The translations under genes and the position numbers were made by a program. The notes beneath the pieces were generated by a model. The model searched no databases, was not told the DNA's origin, and saw only the letters and a program-made list of their open reading frames with translations. From positions 2,852,001 through 2,916,000 of the forward strand of contig NZ_CP013070.1 of the NCBI RefSeq assembly GCF_000264945.2: DNA of 64,000 nucleotides, in the 5' to 3' direction. Of the stretch, positions 54,564 through 64,000 are shown piece by piece; within the stretch, counting starts at the first letter, position 1; each line of letters begins with the position of its first letter. The DNA is from Sphingobium indicum B90A (GTDB lineage: Bacteria; Pseudomonadota; Alphaproteobacteria; Sphingomonadales; Sphingomonadaceae).

Positions 54564-54757
54564 TCGCCCGACAGCTCAAGGCCCGGCGGCGCACGCCGCC
54601 GGGCCTCTCGGCTCTGGTCCGACGGGTCGGGTCGGACGACCCCAAGCGACCTCGAATTCACAACTATTGGTTTGAGGCGCGCGCGAGCCGCACCTACGCC
54701 TCGCTGGCGTCACCCGGATCGCCACTCCAGGCGAACGGCCTTCGCGAGGCGAACGCC

Positions 54758-55045
54758 ATGGATCAGGATCAACGGCTGAAGCGTCTCGAGTTTCGCGCCT
54801 GGCATCGCGGCACGCGCGAGGCCGATTATCTGATGGGCGGCTTTTTCGACGCGCATGCGCCACGCTGGGGCGAGGCGGAGATCGCCTGGTTCGAGCGGCT
54901 GCTCGAGGAGGATGACGTCGACATCATGGCCTGGGCGATGGACATGCAGCCCGTGCCGCAAGCCTTCGATGGCCCGCTCATGCAGGCGATGCAGGTGCTC
55001 GATTATGTGCCGCTGCCGGGTTCGCCCGAATCCCGCAAGCATTGA
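54758..55045 (+). CDS. sdhE: SdhE-like FAD assembly factor
   Basis: A 95-residue protein with RLKRLEFRAWHRGTREADYL, which holds the RG-x2-E-x-D motif of SdhE/SDHAF2 used for joining FAD to succinate dehydrogenase. LEEDDVDIMAWAMD and VLDYVPL follow in the usual order. An SdhE gene on a mobile block is unexpected; the chromosome should have one of its own. The start at 54758 lies at the family's usual N-terminus. Confidence 0.85.
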   Translation: MDQDQRLKRLEFRAWHRGTREADYLMGGFFDAHAPRWGEAEIAWFERLLEEDDVDIMAWAMDMQPVPQAFDGPLMQAMQVLDYVPLPGSPESRKH

Positions 55046-55066
55046 GCTGCGCGTCCGGCGACGCCC

Positions 55067-55672
55067 TCAAACCAAAGCCACCTTGAGATCGTCGAGCACG
55101 CGCGCGAGCCCGCGCGCGCGCAGCAGCGGCAATGTCGCCCGGGCGGCGAGCACCGGCACCGCGCGATCATAGACCGCGACATTGACCTCGCCGTTCAGCC
55201 GCGAGGGATAGAGGATCCCGTCGACATGGGCCGGATGGTCGTGGATCGCGACCGACCAGGCGCGCGCGAGCGTCTGCGTCGCGCCGCGCGCGACATCGCT
55301 CGGAATGCCCATGCGGACCGGCCCGTCGCCGGTCAGGTCGATCAGCGTCAGCGCGCGCGTCGGCGCGACGAACGCGACGTTGCGGGCGTCCAACTCGGTC
55401 TCGGCGATCGGATAGTCGCCGACCAGCCCGTTGCGCTCGTCGCGCAGGATCGCCTCTAAGAAACTCACCTTGAGCGAGGAGCCGAGATAGACGAGCCCGA
55501 AGCGGTTGGCGGCGATCCGCCGGCGCGGGTCGCTGAACCGGCTCGGCGTCTTGCCGAAGCCGAGCGGGTCAGGATGGTGCGCGAAATAGATGCGGGTGTG
55601 GACCGTGCCCGCCGCCACGCTCGCCGTATCGAGCGCGACGCCGGCGAAGGCGGCCGTGGGCTTCAGCGACAT
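55067..55672 (-). CDS. RES-domain toxin (NAD-degrading)
   Basis: A 201-residue RES-family protein. It has THTRIYFAHHPDPLGFGKTP in its equivalent form near residues 25-43 (VHTRIYFAHH), SRFSDPRRRIAANRFGLVYL with the conserved Arg and Tyr, then VSFLEAILRDE with the catalytic-type Glu, and HVDGILYPSRLN. RES toxins phosphorolyse or hydrolyse NAD and stop growth. The ATG at 55672 comes immediately after the antitoxin stop (TGAATG) with no gap, so translation is coupled. Antitoxin first is the standard order. Confidence 0.86.
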   Translation of the reverse strand: MSLKPTAAFAGVALDTASVAAGTVHTRIYFAHHPDPLGFGKTPSRFSDPRRRIAANRFGLVYLGSSLKVSFLEAILRDERNGLVGDYPIAETELDARNVAFVAPTRALTLIDLTGDGPVRMGIPSDVARGATQTLARAWSVAIHDHPAHVDGILYPSRLNGEVNVAVYDRAVPVLAARATLPLLRARGLARVLDDLKVALV

Positions 55673-56419
55673 TCAGGCGAACGTCCCCTCCGCCACGGCT
55701 TCGGCCACCGCGACCGTCTCGGCGCCGAGGCCGGACGCGAGCGCCTCGCTTGCGCTCAGGCCGTCGAGCTCGGGATGATGCTGGACGAGGAAGCGGTAGA
55801 CCGCCCAGGCGTCACGGCCAAAGATCGCGAACAATTGGGGGATCTCGGCGAACGGCTTGCCGTCGGCGCCGATCTGCCAGACCGGATAGCGATAGCCGCG
55901 CGTCGCCCCCTGCAGCGCCAGCACCTGCTGTGCCTGGCGCCACTCATTGACCGTTCCGCGGGTCGCATCGACATGGCGCGCGAACGCCTCGCCGGTCAGC
56001 ATGTCCTGTCCGGCCAGGATCTCGGCGACCCGATGGCGCCCGCGCGCGCGCGCTGACTCGAGCGCCTCGCCGAGCGCGGCCTCCTCGGCGGCGTCGATCT
56101 CGAACTCGTCGCCTTGTGTGTCCGGCGCCTCGGGCGCCGCGACGATCCGCGGCGCGCCATTGGGCTTGACCTCGACGATGAACTGGAGCGGCGTCCGCGC
56201 GCTGCGGCTCCGCACCGTCGCCGCGCGCAACGCGTCGAGCACCACCGCCACCGAGTTGGTCGACAAAGCGAGCGCGCGCCCGATCTCGCGGGTCTCGGCA
56301 GGCGGCGTCCCGGCCTGCTCGCTGACCGTCAGCCACTCGCCGGTGCGCGCGTCGCGCATCGCGTACCGCGTCGTCCTCGCGCCGTCGCGCGCCTTCGCCT
56401 TGATCGCTACGTCCTTCAT
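55673..56419 (-). CDS. Xre/MbcA/ParS-type antitoxin, unusually long
   Basis: A 248-residue protein upstream of the RES toxin. The C-terminal half carries the Xre/MbcA/ParS layout: AEILAGQDMLTGEAFARHVD, RGTVNEWRQAQQVLALQGAT, YRYPVWQI and the toxin-binding tail AWAVYRFLVQHHPELDGLSA. The N-terminal half has its own helix segment (TREIGRALALSTNSVAVVLD) that may be a second DNA-binding domain. Usual antitoxins of this kind are about 150 residues, so this one is extended. Start at 56419 is preferred; an ATG nine codons upstream is possible. Confidence 0.8.
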   Translation of the reverse strand: MKDVAIKAKARDGARTTRYAMRDARTGEWLTVSEQAGTPPAETREIGRALALSTNSVAVVLDALRAATVRSRSARTPLQFIVEVKPNGAPRIVAAPEAPDTQGDEFEIDAAEEAALGEALESARARGRHRVAEILAGQDMLTGEAFARHVDATRGTVNEWRQAQQVLALQGATRGYRYPVWQIGADGKPFAEIPQLFAIFGRDAWAVYRFLVQHHPELDGLSASEALASGLGAETVAVAEAVAEGTFA

Positions 56420-56437
56420 GGCTCCGATATGGGCGGT

Positions 56438-56460
56438 TTCGTGCATTTCGTCAAGTTCGT
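56438..56460. promoter_or_regulatory. Three 9-bp-spaced TTCGT repeats before the antitoxin gene
   Basis: TTCGT occurs at 56438, 56447 and 56456 (ACGAA on the coding strand), one every nine bases, directly upstream of the antitoxin start. Direct iterons at such a place suggest an operator bound by the antitoxin. The longer reading frame of the antitoxin would run through it. Confidence 0.5.
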
Positions 56461-56530
56461 CCGATTGGTACGATCTCGCATGTCTTCGTAGCAGGGGTGC
56501 GCCTCCCTGTCCCGGATCAGCGTTCCCGGA

Positions 56531-57157
56531 TCAGTCGAGCTTCTGCGCCACCGTCAGCAGCCGCTCGCGCAGCCAGCGATGCGCGGGGTCGGTGGTGTTG
56601 CGCGGATGCCAGTACATCATCTCCTCGAGCGGACGCAGCTGATAGGGCAGTTCGCGGATCGAGATCTCCTCAAGCCCCGACAGGCGCTTGGTCGCGCGTT
56701 CGAGGACGAGGCTGATCAGGCTGGTGCCCTGGATCAGGAAAGGCGCGAGCAGAAAGCTTTCGACCGTCACCTCGATGCGCCGCGCGATTCCCATCTCGGC
56801 GAGTTCCATGTCAGCGGTGTTGAGCTGGCGCTCGGCGCCGATCGAATAGATGAGGTGGGGAAGTGCGAGGAACTGCGTCTTGTTCATCCGCTTGCCGCCG
56901 CCGACATGCCGGTCGACCGCGCACAGCCAGCGGTCGCTGAACAGATGCTGCGAGGGATAATCCTCCTCGGGGAAGAGCGCCTTGGGCTCGATCACCAGGT
57001 CGGCCTTGGCCATGCGCAGCGCGCCCGCCGGATCGCTGGTCCGGGGCAGCAGGTGGATGGTGACGTTGGGCGCCTCGGTCGAGATCGCGCGCACGAAAGG
57101 CGCGAGCAGGATCAGGATCGCATAGTCCGACGCCGAGATCGAGAAGGTGCGCGCGTC
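56531..57157 (-). pseudogene. LysR regulator, DNA-binding part removed by IS6100
   Basis: The last 208 residues of a NodD/NahR/LinR-type LysR regulator: ARTFSISASDYAILILLAPF at the beginning of the effector domain, FPEEDYPSQHLFSDRWLCAV, and the closing MYWHPRNTTDPAHRWLRERL. The first 90 or so residues with the helix-turn-helix are cut off at 57157, where IS6100 copy 3 starts. This subgroup often controls aromatic or chloro-organic breakdown, in keeping with the neighbouring genes. Confidence 0.86.
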
Positions 57158-60245
<3,088 letters not shown>

Positions 60246-60270
60246 GGAATTGGGAGATGTGGTCCGTCCA

Positions 60271-60408
60271 TAATCCTCCCTACGCGCAGCGTGGGGAGGG
60301 GGACCATGCGAAGCATGGTGGAGGGGAAATTCGGAGGTCGCGCCTCTTCCCCTCCACCACGCTTCGCGCGGTCCCCCTCCCCATCTACCGATGGGGAGGA
60401 ATAAGATA
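60271..60408. repeat. Intergenic palindromic repeat, copy B
   Basis: The two facing arms, taatcctccc with gtggggaggg and gaagcatggtggagggg, and ccctccaccacgcttcgcg with atggggaggaata, match copy A at 3-170 almost base for base; the inner spacers differ. It lies after the CoA-transferase gene. No gene is seen in it. Confidence 0.75.
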
Positions 60409-60446
60409 GGGCCGCTTTACACCCCAAAACCGCCGCAAAATGAGAG

Positions 60447-60476
60447 GGGCCGCTGGAGTAAAGCCTCCAGCGGCCC
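60447..60476 (-). terminator. Strong hairpin, likely terminator for a short minus-strand transcript
   Basis: GGGCCGCTGGAG and its exact complement are separated by TAAAGC (12-bp stem). On the minus strand it is followed by CCTCTCATTTT, a short T stretch. It lies about 140 bases after the 18-residue reading frame at 60614 and could end that transcript. Confidence 0.55.
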
Positions 60477-60613
60477 GTCATTGACATGGTCAGCGGCCGG
60501 AAGTGCCGCCCATGGGAAACGTTGATCGCGCTATTTTCCAGATGCGGCGCTTCGCCCGCGAGAACGCGGCCGACAGTCGCCTCTATTCTGGAAAACCGAC
60601 GCTATGGCGTCGC

Positions 60614-60670
60614 TCAGCGGCGCGTTCCCCGAATGGACTTGACCGACCCCATTGCTGAACCATGAGACAT
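60614..60670 (-). CDS. 18-residue reading frame with a perfect ribosome-binding site
   Basis: The frame reads MSHGSAMGSVKSIRGTRR. AAAGGAGGTGATCC (60672-60685) stands directly before it, a 14-base match to the anti-Shine-Dalgarno end of 16S rRNA, with seven bases between GGAGG and ATG. A small hairpin (CGACGC/GCGTCG, 60597-60612) with GTTTT follows the stop. It could be a tiny protein, a leader peptide or a small RNA with a coding part. No downstream gene on this strand lies nearby. Confidence 0.4.
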   Translation of the reverse strand: MSHGSAMGSVKSIRGTRR

Positions 60671-60869
60671 CGGATCACCTCCTTTCGCTAGTTGAAGCCC
60701 CTATAGCCGTTCCCGGATACTGGTCCTTCGCCGTCTATGAAATGATATGTGAATCAGACGAGCCGCCACTTCAAGGCTTGTAAAATTCTTTTTTCGAATC
60801 ATACTTCTGCGTCCGCCTTTCGCAGGCGATTTGCGGCAGAATTCGTCCGAATTGCCTGAAATCAACGGC
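60671..60869. other. Gene-free stretch upstream of the 18-residue frame
   Basis: The less GC-rich piece 60735-60815 (for example tgaaatgatatgtgaatcag and gtaaaattcttttttcgaat) may contain the promoter of the short minus-strand transcript and the end of the convergent-looking lipoprotein transcript. TTGAAG and CACATA on the minus strand are 17 bases apart, a weak promoter candidate. No gene is seen. Confidence 0.35.
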
Positions 60870-61409
60870 TTAGCCGCGGCAGTCCTCGACGACGCGGCCG
60901 ACCTCCGCCCAGCTTGGCAACACCAGCATCTCCAACCCCTGCACCTCGACCGCGAAACGGCCCCGGCTGTAGGCGATCTGGTCGAGCGTCGCGTCGCTGG
61001 CGGCGCGGGTCGCCTCTGTCGCCGCGATGGTTCCGGGGGCGGCGCCGGCGGGCCAGTTGACCGCACCATAGCTGGTCCGCACCGTCATGGCCGCCTGCGC
61101 CGCGCCGGGCCGCAAAAGGGTGATGCGGCGCGTCGGCCGGTCGCAGCGGATGATGAGCAGACTGCCTTGCCCATCCGCGCCGAACAGGGCGGCCGATCCG
61201 GCGCCGTCGAGCTGATAGCGCCAGTCGCCCGCGGTCGTCGCCCGGTCCTGCCAGTCGGCCGGCGGGGGCGGAGGCGGAGCAGGCCGGGCCGCCGGGGTCG
61301 GCCTGGGCGCGGGCGCGGGAGCAGGCGCGCGCTGCTGGGGCGCGCCGACGCAGGAGGCCAGCAGGACGAAGGCGGCCGTCGGCATGGCGGAGGGCAGAGT
61401 GAAGCGCAT
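60870..61409 (-). CDS. Proline-rich lipoprotein of unknown function
   Basis: A 179-residue protein. The signal ends with the lipobox LLASCVG (Cys at about 20), so it should be lipid-anchored. A Pro/Ala linker (APAPAPAPRPTPAARPAPPP) leads to a compact domain with WQDRATTAGDWRYQLDGAGS, LLIIRCDRPTRRITLLRPG and a closing VLPSWAEVGRVVEDCRG; its two cysteines could pair. GGAGGCGGG precedes the ATG. It is divergent from the ribosomal operon. Function is unknown. Confidence 0.7.
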   Translation of the reverse strand: MRFTLPSAMPTAAFVLLASCVGAPQQRAPAPAPAPRPTPAARPAPPPPPPADWQDRATTAGDWRYQLDGAGSAALFGADGQGSLLIIRCDRPTRRITLLRPGAAQAAMTVRTSYGAVNWPAGAAPGTIAATEATRAASDATLDQIAYSRGRFAVEVQGLEMLVLPSWAEVGRVVEDCRG

Positions 61410-61533
61410 CCCGCCTCCATGCCTCAGGCGACGGGATCGCATCAACCCGAAAAGGGCGGAGCGACGCGTCGGGCGGGCCGAAATAAACGGCTGCGGAAGC
61501 GCGGGATTTCGCCGCTTTCGTCCCCTTCCGTCA

Positions 61534-61562
61534 TTGACAGCCAAGGGCCGAATCGCTAAGGG
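61534..61562 (+). promoter_or_regulatory. Candidate promoter of the rpsM operon
   Basis: TTGACA (61534-61539) is followed after 17 bases by TAAGGG (61557-61562), a weak -10. It lies in the 318-base gene-free stretch 61410-61727, about 165 bases before rpsM. The stretch otherwise shows no gene. Confidence 0.35.
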
Positions 61563-61727
61563 CACCCCTTCCCGACACGCTGACGAGCGGCAGTGCAGTG
61601 GCACTGGCCGTCTTTTTTGCGTCTTGGGGGCCTATCGAATCGGTTGTCGTCCGCCTAAGGACGTCAGCCCGGACGCTTTGAGATGGGGCGGCGCCAACCG
61701 CCCCGTGGAGCAGGAGTACAGATTACC

Positions 61728-62096
61728 ATGGCACGTATTGCGGGTGTCAACATCCCGACCAACAAGCGCGTGATCATCGCGCTCACCTACATCCACGGCA
61801 TCGGCCGCAAGACCGCCGTCGACATCGCCGACAAGCTGGGCATCGACCACAGCCGCCGCGTTCAGGACCTGTCCGACGCCGAAGTGCTGCAGATCCGCGA
61901 GACAATCGACGCCGACCTGACGGTCGAGGGCGACCTGCGCCGCGAGACCGCGATGAACATCAAGCGGCTGATGGACCTGGCCTGCTATCGCGGCCTGCGT
62001 CATCGCAAGGGCCTGCCGGTCCGCGGCCAGCGCACGCACACCAATGCGCGCACCCGCAAGGGCAAGGCGAAGCCGATCGCTGGCAAGAAGAAGTAA
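61728..62096 (+). CDS. rpsM: 30S ribosomal protein S13
   Basis: A 122-residue protein, the full family length: [39 protein letters not shown], then [19 protein letters not shown] and the basic tail [12 protein letters not shown]. It sits in the head of the small subunit and touches the P-site tRNA and the large subunit. GGAG lies before the ATG. It begins the rpsM-rpsK-rpoA-rplQ order. Confidence 0.98.
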   Translation: MARIAGVNIPTNKRVIIALTYIHGIGRKTAVDIADKLGIDHSRRVQDLSDAEVLQIRETIDADLTVEGDLRRETAMNIKRLMDLACYRGLRHRKGLPVRGQRTHTNARTRKGKAKPIAGKKK

Positions 62097-62119
62097 GAAA
62101 TAGTCCGGGGGACTATTTC
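62097..62119 (+). promoter_or_regulatory. Perfect 10-bp hairpin between rpsM and rpsK
   Basis: GAAATAGTCC and its exact complement GGACTATTTC are separated by GGG, right after the rpsM stop. GTCTTCTTCTCC follows rather than a T run. It may slow transcription, act as a protein-binding site, or mark an RNA cut. Confidence 0.5.
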
Positions 62120-62199
62120 GTCTTCTTCTCCGCCGGAGGCAGCTCTCCCCAAGCGAGACGCCTCCAGCAACATAAGATTTCTGTAGGAAGAGCTAAAAA

Positions 62200-62589
62200 A
62201 TGGCACGCGAACCCCAGCGCATCAAGCGCCGCGAACGCAAGAACATCTCGGCCGGCGTCGCGCACGTCAACGCCAGCTTCAACAACACCATGGTGACCAT
62301 CACCGACGCCCAGGGCAACGCGATCTCCTGGTCCTCGGCGGGCATGATGGGCTTCAAGGGCAGCCGCAAGTCGACCCCCTACGCCGCGCAGGTCTGCGCC
62401 GAGGACGCCGGTCGCAAGGCCGCCGAACATGGCGTGCGCACGCTGGAAGTCGAAGTGAAGGGTCCGGGTTCGGGCCGCGAATCGGCCCTGCGCGCCTTGC
62501 AGGCCGTCGGCTTCCACATCACCTCCATCCGCGACGTGACGCCGATCCCGCACAATGGCGTGCGTCCTTCCAAGCGCCGCCGCGTCTAA
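62200..62589 (+). CDS. rpsK: 30S ribosomal protein S11
   Basis: A 129-residue protein of full length: [60 protein letters not shown] and the closing [14 protein letters not shown]. It lies in the platform of the small subunit. AGGAAGAGC lies before the ATG. It is separated from rpsM by about 100 bases holding a hairpin and from rpoA by about 120 bases. Confidence 0.98.
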   Translation: MAREPQRIKRRERKNISAGVAHVNASFNNTMVTITDAQGNAISWSSAGMMGFKGSRKSTPYAAQVCAEDAGRKAAEHGVRTLEVEVKGPGSGRESALRALQAVGFHITSIRDVTPIPHNGVRPSKRRRV

Positions 62590-62710
62590 TAAAGACGCGC
62601 GGCTTGTCGGCGGGCGGCGGACGCGTCGCCCGCTCACCCATCTGCATCGGTCGGAACGTCCTGTCGGGTCAGGATTTTGAACGTTTCGGCCTCATCCCCA
62701 GGGGAAATAC

Positions 62711-63775
62711 ATGACTGTCAACATGAAGAACTGGCAGGAATTGAAGAAGCCCAACAGCCTTGAAATCAAGGTCGCGGGCGACGGCAGGCGCAAGGCGACC
62801 TTCGTCGCCGAACCTCTGGAGCGCGGCTTCGGCCTGACGCTCGGCAATGCGCTGCGCCGGGTTCTTCTGTCCTCGCTCCAGGGCGCGGCGGTCACCTCGA
62901 TCAAGATCGAGAACGTCCTCCACGAATTCTCCTCGCTCGCGGGGGTGCGTGAGGACGTCACGGACATCGTCCTCAACATCAAGCAGGTCGCGCTCAAGAT
63001 GGAAGGCGACGGTCCTCGCCGTCTCCAGCTTTCCGCCACCGGCCCCGCAGAGGTGCGCGCGGGCGACATCACCACGGTGGGCGACATCGAAGTGATGAAC
63101 CCCGACCTGGTGATCTGCCACCTGGACCAGGGCGCGACGCTGAACATGGAACTGACCGCCGACGTCGGCAAGGGCTATGTCCCCGCCGTCGCCAACCGTC
63201 CGGCGGACGCCCCGATCGGCCTGATCCCGATCGACGCGCTCTACTCGCCGGTCCGTCAGGTCGCCTACAAGGTCGACAATACCCGCGTCGGCCAGGAACT
63301 GGACTATGACAAGCTGTCGCTGACCGTCGAGACCGACGGCACCGTCACGCCGGAAGATGCGGTGGCCTATGCCGCCCGCATCCTGCAGGACCAGCTTCAG
63401 TTGTTCGTCCACTTCGAGGACGCGCTGCCCGCCGCCGCTCCGGCTGCCGGCGCCGCCGCCGGCGGTTCGGCCAGCGAGGGCGAGAGCGACGCGAACCAGA
63501 TCAACCGCTATCTGCTCAAGAAGGTGGACGAGCTGGAACTGTCGGTCCGTTCGGCGAACTGCCTCAAGAACGACAACATCATCTATATCGGCGACCTGGT
63601 CCAGAAGACCGAGGCCGAGATGCTGCGCACCCCGAATTTCGGCCGCAAGTCGCTGAACGAAATCAAGGAAGTGCTGTCGTCCATGGGCCTGCGCCTGGGC
63701 ATGGACATCCCCGGCTGGCCGCCGGAGAATATCGAGGAAATGGCCAAGAAGCTCGAACAGGAGCTGCTGGGCTGA
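62711..63775 (+). CDS. rpoA: DNA-directed RNA polymerase subunit alpha
   Basis: A 354-residue alpha subunit. The N-terminal assembly domain has [20 protein letters not shown] and [20 protein letters not shown]. The C-terminal DNA-binding domain has [40 protein letters not shown] and [19 protein letters not shown]. An Ala/Gly-rich linker (about 240-260) joins them. It starts polymerase assembly and contacts activators. A second ATG four codons in is a possible start. Confidence 0.98.
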   Translation: MTVNMKNWQELKKPNSLEIKVAGDGRRKATFVAEPLERGFGLTLGNALRRVLLSSLQGAAVTSIKIENVLHEFSSLAGVREDVTDIVLNIKQVALKMEGDGPRRLQLSATGPAEVRAGDITTVGDIEVMNPDLVICHLDQGATLNMELTADVGKGYVPAVANRPADAPIGLIPIDALYSPVRQVAYKVDNTRVGQELDYDKLSLTVETDGTVTPEDAVAYAARILQDQLQLFVHFEDALPAAAPAAGAAAGGSASEGESDANQINRYLLKKVDELELSVRSANCLKNDNIIYIGDLVQKTEAEMLRTPNFGRKSLNEIKEVLSSMGLRLGMDIPGWPPENIEEMAKKLEQELLG

Positions 63776-63784
63776 AAAGAACAG

Positions 63785-63905
63785 GCCGTTCGTCCTGAGT
63801 AGCCGCTGAGCGAAGTCGAAGCGGTGTATCGAAGGACTGAGTGCAGCGCGAAGTGCTTCGATACGGGCCTTCGGCTTCGCTCAGTCCCTACTCAGCACGA
63901 ACGGA
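63785..63905. repeat. Palindromic intergenic repeat between rpoA and rplQ
   Basis: The left arm cgttcgtcctgagtagccgc and gagcgaagtcgaagcggt, and the right arm gccttcggcttcgctcag with tccctactcagcacgaacg, face each other. The inner part gtatcgaaggactgag, then gcgcgaagtgcttcgatac, is a second hairpin. It lies inside an essential operon. The phrase gtcctgag-cgaagtcgaag resembles a piece within the repeat at 11490-11615. Confidence 0.7.
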
Positions 63906-63986
63906 GCCAGGTGATGGGCACGACCTAAACTGTGCCTGGTCTGGGGTACCTCGCACGGCCCCTTAACGAACGGAAGGAAGAACATC

Positions 63987-64000
63987 ATGCGTCACAAGGT
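63987..64000 (+). CDS. rplQ: 50S ribosomal protein L17, first codons only
   Basis: ATG CGT CAC AAG GT gives MRHKV, the universal start of L17, and the window ends there. GGAAGGAAG lies a few bases before the ATG, and the place after rpoA is the standard one for rplQ. Only five codons are visible. Confidence 0.9.

Overview
The window reads as chromosome of a sphingomonad (Alphaproteobacteria, Sphingobium-like), with mobile DNA in the middle. This is inferred from the 41-residue L36, GapR and DUF1244 proteins, the PaoABC-type oxidoreductase with a TonB receptor, the sphingomonad-style palindromic intergenic repeats, and three copies of IS6100. No database search was possible; family names come from motifs and recognised sequence.

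Layout. 1-23.5 kb is housekeeping and core accessory DNA: purL, a dienelactone hydrolase, an M14 carboxypeptidase with a lipoprotein, rpmJ, pyk, gapR, yebC and ruvC. It continues with an IS256-family element sitting in a palindromic repeat, ppc, a HerA-like ATPase with a small phosphatase, an S1/P1 nuclease, a TonB receptor and a PaoABC-like molybdo-flavo-iron-sulfur enzyme. 23.7-34.0 kb is a phage-like island beside tRNA-Gly(GCC). It has a terminase small subunit, a terminase large subunit split into separate ATPase and nuclease genes, a MunI-like restriction-modification pair, a secreted or anchored thermonuclease, a possible Rep-like protein and many small unknown genes. It has no capsid, tail or integrase gene.

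34.8-58.0 kb is rearranged by IS6100. Copies lie at 34839-35718 (-), 41800-42679 (+) and 57158-58037 (+). The two halves of one LysR gene lie at the outer edges of copies 1 and 3, 22 kb apart, and carry the same 8-bp target duplication. The stretch between them is therefore an inversion. Inside it are a chromosomal block (holin and GH108 lysozyme, tRNA-Pro, yajC-secD-secF, an Mth938-like gene, a clipped ppx) and a 14.5-kb foreign block. The foreign block (42.7-57.2 kb) carries a broken P450, glutathione-dependent formaldehyde dehydrogenase, alcohol and aldehyde dehydrogenases, LysR and AraC regulators, a RusA-type resolvase beside an unknown 342-residue protein, a second S1/P1 nuclease, ssb, an SdhE paralogue and a RES/Xre toxin-antitoxin pair.

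58.7-64 kb returns to core DNA: a CoA-transferase, a lipoprotein and the rpsM-rpsK-rpoA-rplQ operon, with rplQ cut by the window edge.

How the parts work together. The foreign block looks like a catabolic module in which oxidation yields aldehydes and formaldehyde that the dehydrogenases remove; its oxygenase is now broken. The tRNA island looks like a phage satellite or remnant with a defence gene pair as cargo. IS6100 copy 1 ends inside a gene just beyond the island, so an IS6100-adjacent deletion may have removed an integrase.
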